Origin: Davidsoniella eucalypti
Taxonomy: Eukaryota > Ascomycota > Sordariomycetes > Microascales > Ceratocystidaceae
Direction of reading: 5' to 3'
Assembly: GCA_004009845.1 (NCBI GenBank)
Contig: RMBW01000137.1
Location: 1-64,000 of the forward strand
Length of the DNA stretch: 64,000 bases
Part shown: positions 1 to 13,194 of the stretch, piece by piece
Position numbering within the stretch: position 1 is the first letter of the stretch
Layout: each line of letters opens with the position of its first letter
The notes under the pieces: model-generated
Seen by the model: only the letters and a program-made list of their open reading frames with translations
Database searches by the model: none
Told to the model about the DNA's origin: nothing
Translations under genes and position numbers: made by a program

Positions 1-924
1 AATTACTTCTACTCGGAATCCGATGAACTACTTGCATCTATCTCCTCTGGGCAGGTCTTTGCATTGTGGCCGGCCTTCCGACAGATGCCACAGTGCCGCG
101 TGTTCGTTTTGCGCCGCTTCGGCGACCCCTCCCCCGCACCTTTGTCTCGTCCTTCCTGCTCAACAACGCCCTTTTCCACCAAAAGCTGGCTGGCTTCCTC
201 ACCGGTAAGAGGTCCGAATCCTGTAATCGGTTCTTTTGGCCCGACGGCGTTTCGAGAGGGCTTCGTTAGCCTCTCGAAGTGCCTTGACCTCACTGGCCAA
301 AAGTGTAAGTGGTGGTTAACAGCTACCGTAGCCTTGGCCAATTGGTCAACAGAGGCTAAATTCGGTGTTGGAGAGCTTCCTTGATGCTTGGTCACTCGAT
401 CCTTGATGAGAGTCGACTATGATATGGCCTCCAAAGCTCGTCTCGTCGAAGTTGTAGAAATCGCAGTCCTAGATAGCGTACTTCGCACTCATGTTGGTGA
501 CCAAACGGAACCACACGTCCAACACATGGGGATCTTCTTGCAGGGCCCTTTGGTAGTCGTAAACGTGAGAGAAACGCGTACGGAGCTCTGGTTGTCGTGC
601 AACAAAGCGGTCGGTTCCGACGAGTTGAAGGCCGCGTATCTCGAGCAAACGATTGGCCATATCTTTCACGTCAACCCTCCAGGGGGAAAACCCTCTTGCA
701 TCTAGCTGGAAGATATATTGAACAATCGACTCCTCTTCACTCGGGGTCAAGATCGGCAAGCCGTGGGTTCTATCGGCATCAAAGGCTCTTCCAGCTATTC
801 TGTACTGGAGCGTCGTTCGTGGGACATCGAATAGCTTTGCGAGCTTTCGAATACTCAATTCCGGTGTCGTTCGCTTTGCCTCGATCGCAAGAATGACTCG
901 AGACTCGCAGAGAAAGTTTGGCAT
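1..924 (-). pseudogene. pogo/Fot-type (Tc1-mariner) transposase relic, DDE core deleted
   Basis: The N-terminal part (924 down to 472) encodes a helix-turn-helix of the psq type (LSIRKLAKLFDVPRTTLQYR) followed by a CENP-B-like HTH with the typical PELRTRFSHVYDYQRA stretch. It reaches an in-frame TAG at 471-469, and right after it comes DCDFYNFDETSF, which holds the first Asp of the DDE catalytic triad. The rest of the catalytic domain is missing. From about 420 to 9 the sequence is the C-terminal end of the same family, in another frame: a KHQGSSPTP linker and a CCHC-like zinc knuckle, CGICRKAGHNAKTC. So an internal deletion joined the front and back of the transposase, and the copy cannot make an enzyme. 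The stop replaces what is normally Gln (IQDCDxYNFDETGF in the family), a C-to-T change. The left end of the element lies near or beyond the window start; I could not define terminal inverted repeats. Confidence 0.85.
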
Positions 925-2061
925 CGTAAGTGCGTAAGTAAACTCGTCTTGAAGTTGGAGTGGTGGTGGTGGGGAAAAGTGGCCCTGGAAGTGGTGCGGC
1001 CCGTGAAGTGGTGAAGTACGTTATGTGTATTATACTGCTTATTGTTCCCACTAGGTTATGACATGACGTTATTATATTATACAGATACAGATAATTGCCA
1101 AACAAAGAATCTATTGTGTCAGGATATATAAAGTTAGGATCGTCAAGATACACTTGCTTATTGCATTTACACAAATTAGAACAAGATAAGGTTCATAGCA
1201 TCAAGGCAAAAAAGGGAAATGGATATTGGAAGATCAAGGATAAACATGTAATTACACTGTGATGGTAATTCCTTCATAATTTAGACTGAATCATCAAGTA
1301 GCACTGTGACGCGACTGTCCCATTCACAAGTACTGGAATATCAATCAACAAAGTAAATTGTTATTAGACCTCTTATGGGAACACTATAAAAGAGATTTGT
1401 ATATTATTAGTGGCAATAGCTTTTCCACAGCACGCTATTGTAATCAATAACCACTACACCATATTAGTCTATATTGCCTAAGACAATAGATGAACAAAAA
1501 ATGGAACCGTGAAACAAGGTATAATGAAAAGAAAAAAAAAAGGCAGTACTTTCATACTCCACAAAGACCGCCGTTTGAAATTACATAAAATAACCTCCGA
1601 GAAATAAACAAAGGTATGGTAAACCTGACAAGAACACAAGATAAAAACAGAAAAGACATGCTGATATGCTCGCAATGAAGCACCGCAAGACTAGATAAGT
1701 CTAGGGATATGCATGATGATAACAGTTAACTTGCATAGGCCATAGCCAATAACAAAAAGAAAGCAATGTATCTTGCTTTCGGATTGTAAAGCAGAAGATA
1801 AAAGAAACAATGAGGAGTGGGAACAAGAGGCAGAGTTGGGTATTCAAAAGGACGAGAAAAAAAAGCCGATAAAATGCGACGAAAACAAAGGTATAGTTAT
1901 GTACGATGAAGAAACCTCAGGTGATACTTTTTAAGAAAGAATGGGAATGTCGTGAATGCATGTCGACGGCGACATTTAGAATGTATGAGTGACGCCGAAG
2001 AAGTTGAAAAGGGGATGAGGACGTTGCTCTCTGCGTAATGATTAATTGTAGCGAAAAGACA
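925..2061. other. intergenic: transposon flank and 3' side of hexokinase gene
   Basis: Positions 925-1020 are G-rich on the plus strand and probably belong to the non-coding end of the transposon relic. The remainder is AT-rich with no convincing coding segment; reading frames here lack protein-like composition. The hexokinase transcript probably ends in this interval. Confidence 0.5.
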
Positions 2062-4032
2062 TCATGGCTTGTCCTCACAGGCTAACGCGATAGCCGCGCC
2101 ATAGAGTGAGCTTTCTTGTGCCATGACAAGCTTGACCTTCTTGACAGCTGAAGGATCGCGTGTAGCAACCAATCTGTCGAGATACTGGGTGCAGTTCTCG
2201 AGGTAGTTGGGGTACTTTTCAATGACAGACCCGTTGAATGCAACCGAAGTCTCAAGTAGTTGCGACTCAGCCTCGAGCTCGCTTCGCCGCAAATCACTGA
2301 TAGGGAACGACGACGCGTGCTGTCTAGACAGCTCAGTTCGCAAGTCCCAGAGTGAAAACACGCTAGTGGCTATTAACGCACTTGACCGGCGAGCAATAAA
2401 TGAGGCTATGGAACGGACAGCATGTAGATCTGTGGATGTTGGCTCGTAACCCAGCGAGGGATGCTTAGCCTTCCACAAAGCAATGGAGTCCTCAAGGGTC
2501 GGCGAGGAATCACTATAAGGCTTAGATGTCAGTACACTCTAAATATATACACATGAGACATACATTCCAGAGAACAAATGAAGAACAAGAAAAAAAAAGA
2601 GAAAACTAACCTTTCGATACGGAGAGAGTCTCAGTCGCAAGACTGTAACCCCGCTTCAGCGAATCAGGTATCTCACCGCCTAGTAGGCCAGTGGTTTCGA
2701 TTGCCTCGATCAGCACTCGGCGGCAGATTTCGCCGAGATACATGCCACTGACCATCTGTTCCAAAGGCTGGAAGTCTGGACGTTCGTGGGCTACCTTGAG
2801 TTGATAGTCCCATTTGGTGAATGGGAGCACATCCTTGCCAACCATGCTAACCTCCGTGTTCACAACAACTTGTGAAGCAGCGTCCCACCAGCTGGCAGGA
2901 CGGTCACCAAACTTGTGTTGGCCAATAGCATTCACAGGCAAGAATGTGGCGATATTAGTGCCAGTTCCTAATATAAGTCCCATTCGTGTAGACAAATGCG
3001 TGTATGACTGTGATAGGAGACAGGCAGTAGAGTCATTCAAGATTGCCCGAAGTTCAACGGAAAGGCCTTGTGCAGCACATGCGACTTTGATGACCTCGTG
3101 GATATCGCATCCCGCAAGACCATCGACAGACTTCATACCTTTTCCCATGTCTAGGATATACCCGTGACCGAGCGAAGTTTGACTATAAAAGACATCATGT
3201 TAGTATGGATCGAGATAAGACGCCGGATGAGGATATAAAGTGGTTTATTAGGTTGAATGCCTCAGTAGCAGATTAGCATGTGAATGTACGGAATAATTGC
3301 CAACTCACTCTATGGGGAAACTCCACGCTAGAGACAGGGCAAGGTTGAGTCTTTTGAGAGGCCGCCATCAATCATGGTGGACTCCTTCAAGGTCTCAGCG
3401 ATGCGTGACGCCATCCAATCAAAGAAGGCCATGCCGACTAAGTTGCGGACATGATCGTCGACTTGGAAGTTTTTCATGACGACAAGACGTGTTGCTGGCG
3501 CATTGAGGTTCGTATGGTTCGCGGAGTCTCGGTTTCTGCCGATAAGCTCAATAAGAGCAATGCGCAGGTTAGAACCGCCCATATCTGCGGCAAGATAGCG
3601 GCCATTTTCGTTACCGTAGGGAAGACGGTAGCTGTACGAAGGCAGCATGTTGATTTTCCCGTTTTGGAGGGCATCTAGGAACTGGATTTTGAACCCGGCG
3701 GCCATATCGAGAAGGTCTTGTTCATTGGTGCGACTAAGAAACATATCCTCGGTGTCCTTGAGGAAATCTTCTAGGCTTCGGCGCGATTTGACATACTCAA
3801 GCGAGCTTTCAGCTACAGCAGTACTGGAAGATGAAGACTCGTTTGGTTGTGGCGACGAGGGACTGGAGCTGCTGGACGACACATCCGGCATTTTTGAAGA
3901 TTGTGCCATAGGCATTGGTGTTGGTGGTGATGATGATGACTTGAAGAAGTCTAAGATAGCCTGCAGTAAAGACTTGCCCCGGCGAAGGGACCGCAAGATG
4001 GCTGCTAGGAAGTCTTTATGCAACGCCGCCAT
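2062..4032 (-). pseudogene. hxk3: hexokinase-family kinase, probable GlcNAc kinase (HXK3-like), with one-base frameshift
   Basis: Exons, phase-checked: 4032-3309, 3182-2621, 2538-2062. It belongs to the hexokinase family and would phosphorylate GlcNAc to GlcNAc-6-phosphate in the cytosol. Visible motifs: phosphate-1 loop LAADMGGSNLRIAL (residues about 147-160), sugar-binding segment WSFPIDQTSLGHGYI, catalytic Asp in LNDSTACLLS, and phosphate-2/adenosine motif LILGTGTNIATFLP. A Ser/Pro-rich insert (about 32-72) precedes the kinase fold. Between MIDGGLSK and LALSLAWSFPID the frame changes: the run of four T on the plus strand at 3352-3355 (AAAA in the coding strand) is one base short of a continuous frame. 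The summed exon length, 1763, is also one short of 588 codons. The gene is therefore a frameshifted allele, or the base is a sequencing error. The intron-2 donor could also be GTTAGT, 10 bases downstream, but that breaks phase. Assignment as GlcNAc kinase rests on family and cluster context. Confidence 0.85.
3352..3355 (-). other. frameshift site in hexokinase exon 1
   Basis: The four-T run (AAAA in the coding strand) separates two well-conserved hexokinase segments that sit in different frames. One added A in the run would join them without a stop. No pair of splice sites in this interval restores the frame at a plausible intron length. Confidence 0.7.
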
Positions 4033-7000
4033 GGCGATCGGATTTTGAAAGTAACGTGGCGGAAGAGGTAGTGCTCAGTTGAAATGGTCAGTCGCTGGGC
4101 CAGTCGCTGGGTAGTGGTCACTAGGGAGTAGGAGTAGCGACTAGGTTAGTTGATGGTGCCTGTCTGTGTATGGCAAGGGCGGCGTCGTCGTTGTTAGTCT
4201 GGTACGAGTAGAGCAGATTTGGCGGGCCAGTTTTCTGGGTTGTCTGCTAGTATAGAGGGCTAGCCTAGCTGGATGGGTTGGTTGGCAGGCTACTGATTGC
4301 TGGTTGTTCAGTGGTGGTAGCGGGTCGTCAATCGCAAAAAATGCGCGAAGTAATGCCGACTGTTGGCGTATGCGTACTGGCGTCAGATTGTAGGTGGGTT
4401 GCGAGAAGTGCGGTGCGTTGATCTGGTTCACACACAGACCTATTGCAAACAGGGCCTGGATCACTCGCAATGACAAGCTTGTACTTTTACGGCTGGCTGG
4501 CAGAGGTCTTGGGGCTTCTGTTTTCTCCTTCTCAGAATGTCAATAGTCCAAAGTTTGCAGTTTTGCTATTGTCGTGACGCATTAGCATCGGCGGCGGCCG
4601 GTAACTTGACGGATTGGCTGATATGTTTGGTAGTAGATAATTATAGAAGAAGAAAAGACCACGGCAGCCTCTAGCAATTAGTCACGGTGTGATACGACGA
4701 TGGAAAGATAACAATCGAAAAGAGAACAATCCAAAGGTCCTAAAGTAGCAGCACAACACGGAAGCCAATCTGTGCACGGAAGCTCAGCACATATGAGGTG
4801 TCCGAATTTATATAGGGCACGGCCAGACGATGTAATAGAAGAGCCAGTGCGTAGTGTTTGTATTCTTTTTTTTCTGGGCTGACAGGCAGCTTGTCCTTGG
4901 CGTAGGCCTAGTGGCTTGTTTAATGGCTTGAATGATTGCTGGGGCTTCGATAGCTGCAGTTCCGGATAGGCTGCAAAAGTTTCCAGCGGCTAAGGAGTGC
5001 AACGATGTGTTTGATAGGACGAATCTAAGAGTCGGATGGTAGATTCGGAATTGACAGTGAAGGCAAATGCCAATGTACTATGGAGCCAACGCTAAGATAA
5101 AAAAGATCGGGGAAAAAAAGAGTGAAGGAGAAGATAGAAAAGAGAAGATGAAGTAAGGCGAGAAGAAAAGAGAAGAGAGTTGTAGTAGTAGTCGTGGTAG
5201 CGGCAAGTCAAGCAGTATTCTGATAATAAGAAAACAGGATAAACAAGCCAGTCCAGAAGGATGTCAAGACGCTGAGCCACAAAGCAAGGTAAGGTAGCAG
5301 CAATAATCAAGAAAAAATAGGCGTAGAGGGCGCTAAAGAGAGTCGAGGTTGGCAAAAGAGCACAAATAGTTGTCGCAATCAACAAGCATAAATGCAAAGG
5401 GAACGAACAGGACTGAAAATACGAAGCAAAAAGATCCGAACGATATTAGTGCTATCACAAGGCCGAGACAGGGCGGTCAGCACTAAACAGTAGCCTAGGG
5501 TCCTGGAGATAGGCGGGCAGTCCAGGGCTGGGCGGATTCGGGTTATAGAATGCGCAAAGCTGACAAACAGGTTGAACGAGGGTGTTTTTGCGCAATAATG
5601 CGATAACAAGATGGCGGGCACGAGATATAAGAATAGACGCTCCAGAGACGATTAAAGAGTCTTCGGCGTTGGATGGAAATCGGTGGGCGACAAGCTGAAA
5701 AGAAAAGAAAAAAAAGCCAGCAAACGGTGCAGAAGTGAGTAAGAGGTCGTTGGACCAAAACAGGAAAGAGTTGTTACTCAATGGGGAACATGTGGTTTTG
5801 TATACACAAATAAGACGGAGGTAAGAGAAAAAAATAAGAATAAAGGTCTTCGTTCCTGCGACTCTACTAAATCCCTTCCAGTATCACTGCAGAATTTCTG
5901 TTGGTTTGTTGTTTGGTAGACGAAAAAGGAACAACACAATGATCTCGATCGACCAGATTCAGACAGTCTTTGATATGAAGCAAGTACGCAGTCTAGGGGA
6001 AAATATAAATAAAGCAGCAAAGCAGACAGGAGGAAGTGGGATCAGGCAGAACCGGGGCCCAGAGACATCAAATACTCGAAATGCTTTTGACGGGCTTGAA
6101 GGGCCACTGGCATTATAGCCCACATGTCTAATACGATGCAACGCCGACGGAAAAAATACAAAAATTAGATATAATATAAAAAAGATCAACACGGGCAACA
6201 AGCCAGCTGGGCGCAACGGTGTCCTCCTGGTTGCCATCCTTCTTACGGGAGCAAAAAACAAAACAAGGAGGAGGGAGAGAGATGGAAAACAGGCTAACAG
6301 CCCCCAAAAGACGTCACATCCCTCTCGTGTCCCATCGACCGCCGTCGGTCCAGCTTGTCTAGGAGCGTCGCGGGGAGCGTTCATGGGGTGAGATAGAGCG
6401 AAATGGTGGAGGAGGGTCTGAGTCGCGGGCCTGGGCTTGTCGTGGCCTATAATGTCTATCCTATCACCATATCTAGCCATGTCCTATATCCTGTCCTGTC
6501 AGCATAACAAAGGCTGTGTGCAGAGTGCAGGTGCGGACGCAAGCTCCTTCCCTCGCAGCCCAGCGCAAGGCTCGACTGGCAGCAGAGCAGTCGCTGGGTT
6601 TCTGCGAATAGTAGCTACTTTGCTGCTGGATGTTCCAACTGCTGTTCCAGGTGGAGCTGGAGTGGACCTGGCTGAGAAAATGCATTGCTATAGTAAGCTT
6701 GTAGGAAGTTGCTGAAATTGCTGTTCTGCGTGGCCAGTCACCATCAGTGTCAAGGTTTGTTTTCTTTCCATTCTCTTCTTCCTTTGAAACACCTCCGGCA
6801 AGAACTGATTTTATGTTATCTTTCCGTTGGTATCTCGGCATATACTTGTCTCCGCTGCTCTGTTTCTCGGCCTTCTGTTTACGTTTGTGTAGCCTCGCTC
6901 TCTATTTGTTAGCTCCAGATAATGCACATACGCACACCTCCATTTGCGATCTGTCACACGACTATGTTTTTCTTCTCCCAGTAATTCTTGACGTAGCTTT

Positions 7001-9400
7001 CTTTTACATACAACCAGCTGTTTACGAGGGTCTTTCGGTTCTAGCCATCGCCAACAGGGTTCATTGACGCCCAGTACCAGCGATCGATCAAGCATGTCCG
7101 TCATGCAACAATCCACCTCACCTCCTATCGCGTACACAGTACAAGTCTGGTAGACGAGGAGTCTAGATCTTCACCACTGCACGAGGCACTTTCTCGTGCA
7201 TCTTTATCTGTCTCTACACTCTCGAAAGTCTCAACAGCAACGCATATTGCAGCCATCCGCTGATGAGGAGGTGATTGGTCGGCTCGTATACGCTTAAATC
7301 CATCAAATGTGAAAATAAAAGGAAAACCTCAGCTACCAACTATCGACATGCTCCTATCTATTGATATGCCATCAGCTAGTCCCAAGAGTTCCAGTCCCAG
7401 AAACAAGAACCTGGACTAACGGCGTCAAATTTGCAAAAGGACCTTGGATTCATTCTACCGTAGCACTAACACAGTGATGATGGAAGTCACCGACGGACTT
7501 ACAACAAACATCGACCTGTGCTCGGCTGGCGGGCCTGTGGTAAGTCGTAGGTAACATGAACAAGGTATCCTGTTCGAATTAAAGTTACTGGAAGCTGAAC
7601 CCTGTCAATGGTAACAACAGAATTCGGCAGACAGCAAGCGATAGCCATCCATCCATCCATCTACCAGTTCCATATACCCATTTCACCATATGCTTGTTTT
7701 TTAACTTGTAGATTCTTGTTTGACAATAATGCGGTTGCTAGCGCGAACTTGCCCCTTGCTATATCTATTTATCATTCATTTTTCAGTCTATACACTAGTG
7801 AGATCGGTGGTGACATCGGTGGATCTTGTTAGACCTTGCTAACAGTTACATGTAGTAACTATCATTATATTACAATTCACAATTCTTTGCTAACGACGTT
7901 AGCTTGGTAAAACTAGGTGGGAATGCTCCTGTCATATACTACGTATGTATTTACGTACATATAACCCAATAGCATTGTATCGCCAGTCTCCAAATCAACA
8001 ATAAGGCCGCTCGCTTGTCCGGTTTAGAGCGCCGGCTTCTTCATTGGCCTGCCTATCTTGGATATGAATCAACCACTATGTGATATACAAACTATGTATA
8101 TTATCCGTACAGACGAAGGCTAAAAATTCTCAAAGGGAAAAAAGAACCAAGCAAAGGAAAATAGCTTTAAAGGTTGATCAACATGCCTTGCCAAGCTATG
8201 TTCATTGTGAAGTGCATGCAACATTCACATCGGGCCAATTTTGGTCTCAGCCGAGCACGCACGTCTTTTGTTCTATAGCTCTAGAAGAAGAAAAACCCAA
8301 TATTCTTTCAGATTCAATTACAACATGACCTCGCCTAGCAACAAGCCTTTCTACGTCAGCACGGGCTTTTGGAACACCACCCAGCCTAGCCAATTCAATA
8401 TTTCTAGCGGCCGAAGCGGATGTAAGGTGCAAATAAAAGATAAGACCTACACAAGTCGCACCAAGCACAATATTCAATACTAGGAGATCAAGCGTCCATC
8501 GTGGCTTGGTTAGTCACCCAGCTAGCAAAAATACTAATGTCACCAAGTGCTACTCTAGCTAGTGGCAGTACGTGTACTGGAGCTATTCTATCGCAATAGC
8601 GACCATGGCTAGAACGTAGCAGTTGGGCTCCGTTGAGTGTATAACCAGGTATGCCTCATAGAAGAGCCAATAGGACTAGAACCAACTTAATATGCTCTTC
8701 TAGGCAAGGTATATGGTAACGCATGCAACCTCAGTATCCGTGCTTTTACCTATAGTTGCATATACAGTTATATACATGTGTATATCCTACGTAGAAGGCG
8801 GGATGGGCAAGGCGAACGCAATGGGTTGGAACAAGAGGTGATTGTTGATTGCCTGCAGCTCAGTAATCCGACCCAGCTGATAGGATAGCACAGCTTCCAA
8901 CATGCTACTTATTCGGGGATCCTTTCTCTGGATTATCCAGTAAGAGTCTATGTCTGTCTGTCTGCATATGTACATCTGAAAAGCGGCTTTACCTATCTTC
9001 AATATGGAATGTGACGTTGACAAAACTCAAGCCTCTCGCCAACCCGACTGCTACCAAGCACATGCATGTACAGATATATTGTGTTGTATCTGTGTCCGTT
9101 GCATTACATCGCACTCTTGATATCGGGGATGAAAGTGCTCCTCCCGTCCCACGTCTGAACGGGCACAAGTTTTGCTGGCAGACCAAAAGGCTTTCCAGAA
9201 GTCAAGCTGCGTATAATTCTCAGCTATTACATATTTGTTTGTTGTTTTACTTGTACCACGCGAGCAATGTCATGGAAAAAGAAGCAAAAAGAGAATAGAA
9301 GACAGACAGAAAGCAAATCAAAGAAAGGACACGCTGTTACCGTTGCTATTGGGTCTTGCGGGAACAAGAGAAAACCCTATTGATAGTGATAGTGATGACT
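4033..9400. other. gene-empty interval inside the GlcNAc cluster, left half
   Basis: No reading frame here looks like a conserved protein. The longest ones (for example 5959-6480 minus) are low-complexity and Leu/Phe-rich, as expected by chance from CT-rich DNA. The first 1-2 kb above 4032 should hold the promoter and leader of the kinase gene. A hairpin with 8-bp arms lies at 7178-7200 and a short CATC repeat at about 7648-7662. I looked for a 12-segment transporter (ngt1), which usually sits in this cluster, and did not see one. Confidence 0.5.
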
Positions 9401-9446
9401 ATAGGGCTTGAAAGGAAGTAGAGGGTAACCCGTCCATTATACTAGT

Positions 9447-9483
9447 TATACAACTTAGTTATACAGCCAAACTAAGTTGTATA
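9447..9483. repeat. perfect inverted repeat, 14-bp arms, 9-nt loop
   Basis: The left arm TATACAACTTAGTT (9447-9460) is the exact reverse complement of AACTAAGTTGTATA (9470-9483). It could be the relic of a miniature inverted-repeat element or a cruciform-forming site. No coding sequence is near. Confidence 0.8.
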
Positions 9484-12400
9484 GAGCACAAACCATGATG
9501 TGTTCCGTCCACGCCATGCTATGCCCATTGTTGTGCTTCTATTTTCTCATTCTATGAGGCACAAGAGAAAAACATTGTCAGATAGAGAGACATGAAGAAA
9601 AATACAACAAAAGACGGAATATATATTATTGATTGGCGCCCTTTTTTTTTTTTGTTCGTTACATAAGGATAATTCCGAAGGTTGAAGAAAATCAAAAAAA
9701 AAAAAAAAAACACAAGGCAGATGAGAAACAAAAGGAAAGAAAAACCACGGGAAAAGTCAGGCATGCAATGCAGTTAGATAAAATAAAAATAAAAATATTA
9801 CATTTACGAAACTCTATTCACTTTGAGATTTGCTCTTCCAGAAAAAAAAATTTGAAAAAAAAAATAAAAAATAAAAAACAATGCTACATCGAAGACTGTA
9901 AGTGAGAGTGAGTTGTACCATAGTCCACCCTACCTTTTCCCAAGCCTTAATTTTTAAATTCTCTTTTCCTTCTTATTTCAAGTTCGGATTTCGATGGAAC
10001 GGATCTTTCTACTCTTTAGTTCTGCTGGACTTAATTCGTTTATTTGCCGTTGAACCTCTGTAATTGTGGTCTTTTTTTCTTTTTTTTTTTTTTTTCTTCT
10101 TTTTTTTTCCTGGTTCATATTTTGGGCCAGATCATCTGTAACGTTGCGCTTGTTAGCTTTGGAGAAAAAGAAAGAAAAAAAAACAATATAGAAGAATAAT
10201 TATTCAGGTTACTAGAAAAGAAAAAAAAAGACAGGGTTTATTAGATTTCCGACAAACAAAAATCAATAAATATCATATTTAAGTCTTGGAAATAACCAGA
10301 TCTAGATAACTAGGTTAAGGATAAATAAGGACAAAGCTTGTTAGTGCCGTCTTTGGAGATTTTATTAGGGTCTGTAACCCTATCTGGTATACCGAAACAA
10401 ACACAAATTTACTACGTAACCAAACGAGGAACATGCAGGTAGTTTGTGCTCGATGACTTTGATGGTTACAGTTGACAAGCATATAATATGGAGGCAGCAG
10501 GTAAAACGTGAGACTGGAACCACTACATGAACGGCGAACTACTACAACTAGATGCCCGGCAGATTGTGAGATCCTTAGCCTAGACCTAGATATCTTGCCA
10601 TACCACAGCCAAGAACTCCACGATCTTGTAGTTTGTAAGATCAATTCAACCAAGGCCCTGAGCGGCTCTGCTGTATGAAGTCCGAGAGGGAAACAACCAA
10701 CTATTGAAGCAACTAAATCAGCATGTTGGGCGTGAATCACTGGTGGAGGGTTCCCAGCGAATATGAAGTTGCTGGTTGGCACGTTGACTTTAGAGTGGAC
10801 ATGAGCTAAAGTAGTCGATTGGAACTTCGTAAGCGGGACAAAGCCAGTTTTGGTAGCCTGTGTAAGCCAAGCCGTTGAAACAAAGCAAGAAAAAAAAAAA
10901 AAAAAGGGAAAGCTGGGCTAAGCCTAATATAGAGGTTTTCTAAAAACACTCCAAGGCGTCTCTAGATAGACTTGAACGTTACTTCTAATGGACCATCCTG
11001 TCTTTTTTCCCCCCCCGATTTTCCTCTTTATTTTATCTGCCCTTGGGGCATGATTGATGTCCTATTATCACTACATATCATGTATATATCAGCTGTATAT
11101 TGTTGTTATTTACTGCCTTGCTTTTTTCCCTGGGACAACAACATTGCCATGGATCTGGTAACTCTAGTTTCACTTGGATGAGGCGTTAATTCAAGCTTTT
11201 GGGTAACCCGTTGATTGGATCTAGGGAAGCCTAGTGAAGTGACGATCTGATATCCCATTACGTATGAACTATACCACACAACATCACGTTACTCGTGGTG
11301 AGATGATACACATCGAGAGGGCTGAGATAGTCTCCGGATTCCACGGGAAACAATGACGGCGTGATTTTAAACCTGATCGAACACCAAGACAAGCTAAGCA
11401 ACGCGCCCTTGCAGTGAGAAAAAAAATACAAATGCGCGACTTTACCGTACACAGATAACGCCGAAGGAAATAACCTTAGCTCGAAGCATAGATAGCACAG
11501 GAAAGACAGCAGATAATGGGCAGCTAGGAAATGAAAGAGCTGAATAGACGTGTGTGTGTGTACAATGACCTCACTTGACTTTGGTAGATGCTTAATCGGC
11601 AGCCGAAAACGCGAGCACAGACAAGCATGTGCTTGGCATGACTTGTGGCATTTACATGTCGATGTTTGCCTCTCTGGCAACGGATATCGAACAGCAGAGG
11701 TCATGCCATATCTGTACAAAAGTATTCGGGCAGCGTATTTGATCAAGAAAAGAAGGCCGCTTCTGCTACTTGGCTTAGTAAGCCGTGATTTCGATTTTTT
11801 TATCTAGAAGCGAGCCTCGAAGACGGCATGTGACAGAGTCCGATATCAGCGGGCGAATATGCGATTGCCGTTGTCGTGTACGTACGTGTCCCTCGGGATG
11901 GAACTGCTACATTGCGAGATAGACACGTCTTGCGTTGTTACAGACGGCGATTCTTTGACAGGATTGGACTGAGCGGTTGTGAATCGGAAGAAGAAGACCA
12001 AGTGCTAAAGGTAACAGTAGCAGTTTCGAATCAATGGACGCAACCACACCGATCAGAGAAAGAGAGACAGGAAGATATACTAGGCATGTTTTGAACGTTC
12101 CATTGCATAGAAGGACACACAACAAGAACAATTCCAAAAGGCAATAAAGAACCGCGGCGGTCACAAGGAAGCAAAAAAAACAATGTTCCTTGAGTATTCT
12201 GCCAGCAGGCTCTAGAGTCTCGACTGACTTATGTCCAAGTTCTGCTGTCTGGTCTGGTTTTGGAAACCTACAAGACCGGCAAAGACCGGTAAAGCTTAGG
12301 GTCCGGCCCAGTACCACCGGGGGTTTCTTTCAGTGGGATTCTTTGACAAGAGAGCTTGAATTATTAGGCTTACAGAAGGCTTTTAGTGCAAGTCGCTGGA

Positions 12401-13194
12401 AGACGCAGCTTTTTTTTGAGTTGGTAAATCAACATGGCAGCAAGAGATATTGCTTTGAGAGATTCCGGTCTCTGAAGCAATTGCGGATCCGGGAATCTGA
12501 TAGAAGCGCCCAAAATCGACAACCTCTAACGGACCAAGACTCAAAGCCTTCAAGTTAGCAGCCAACTTCAGATCGAACGAGGCGACTCGATGATCTAGAC
12601 CCGGCAGAAGAGGCCGTTGATTTTTCTCCCCTTTTGTTTTCTTAGCTTGAACTAATGAAAGAAAGTGATTCACACCCACAGTCGAAGTCGGGGTATATCA
12701 CGAGATTCTCCTGGTTCCTTTTTGTCATTACCCAGATGAAAGCAATAGTCGGATGGTGGCAAGCTATGAAAAGATTCTAGCCTGTTCAGGACAACTACAG
12801 AGCACAACGTTTCCATGCTCTGTATGCTCTATACAGCCTACACCAAGTTATGACACATCTACAACACGTTACAGTAGGCTGATAGGCCATCGACCAACTG
12901 TGATTGCCTGCTTCACCTAACAGGATGTATGGCACGTTTCATGGTCTTCATCTGCCTTGTTCTTGAAGATAGCAGGAGAGAGAAAACCTCACCAGGGGCG
13001 AATTGGATGGCGGGAAACAGGTGACTTCTAGGAACTGGTTATCTAGGTCTCCCATGTTAGATGACAAAGCTCGGCTTGCCGGCCCTTGACTGGATTAGGC
13101 ATAATAGACAAGAGAGATATTTGATATTGAAAAGAGATATCAGAAGAGAGATATCGAAACAGAGATCGGATTGGCCGACTGCCCCTCCTACCCA
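9484..13194. other. gene-empty interval inside the GlcNAc cluster, right half
   Basis: The interval is rich in homopolymer tracts: T and A runs at about 9640-9710, T runs at 10073-10109, an A run near 10890-10904, and a C run near 11011-11017. No segment has convincing coding character on either strand. Together with the left half this makes about 9.3 kb without a recognised gene, far more than between the other cluster members. Confidence 0.5.

Noticed and set aside
3309..3420. Short intron (GTCCAC to CTCTAG, 55 nt) to explain the frame change in the kinase gene
   Set aside because: It does not restore the phase needed for the WSFPID segment, and the donor is poor.
5959..6480. 173-codon minus-strand frame with hydrophobic stretches, as a membrane protein or transporter piece
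   Set aside because: Composition follows from CT-rich DNA; no family motif and no neighbouring exons continue it.
9640..10110. Poly-A/T tracts as the tail of a retroelement
   Set aside because: Several runs on both strands without adjacent coding remnants or target duplications.
10315..10782. 155-codon minus-strand frame in the gap
   Set aside because: No conserved motif, irregular composition, no promoter or intron signals.
11258..11746. 162-codon minus-strand frame in the gap
   Set aside because: No recognisable domain; its composition is compatible with chance.
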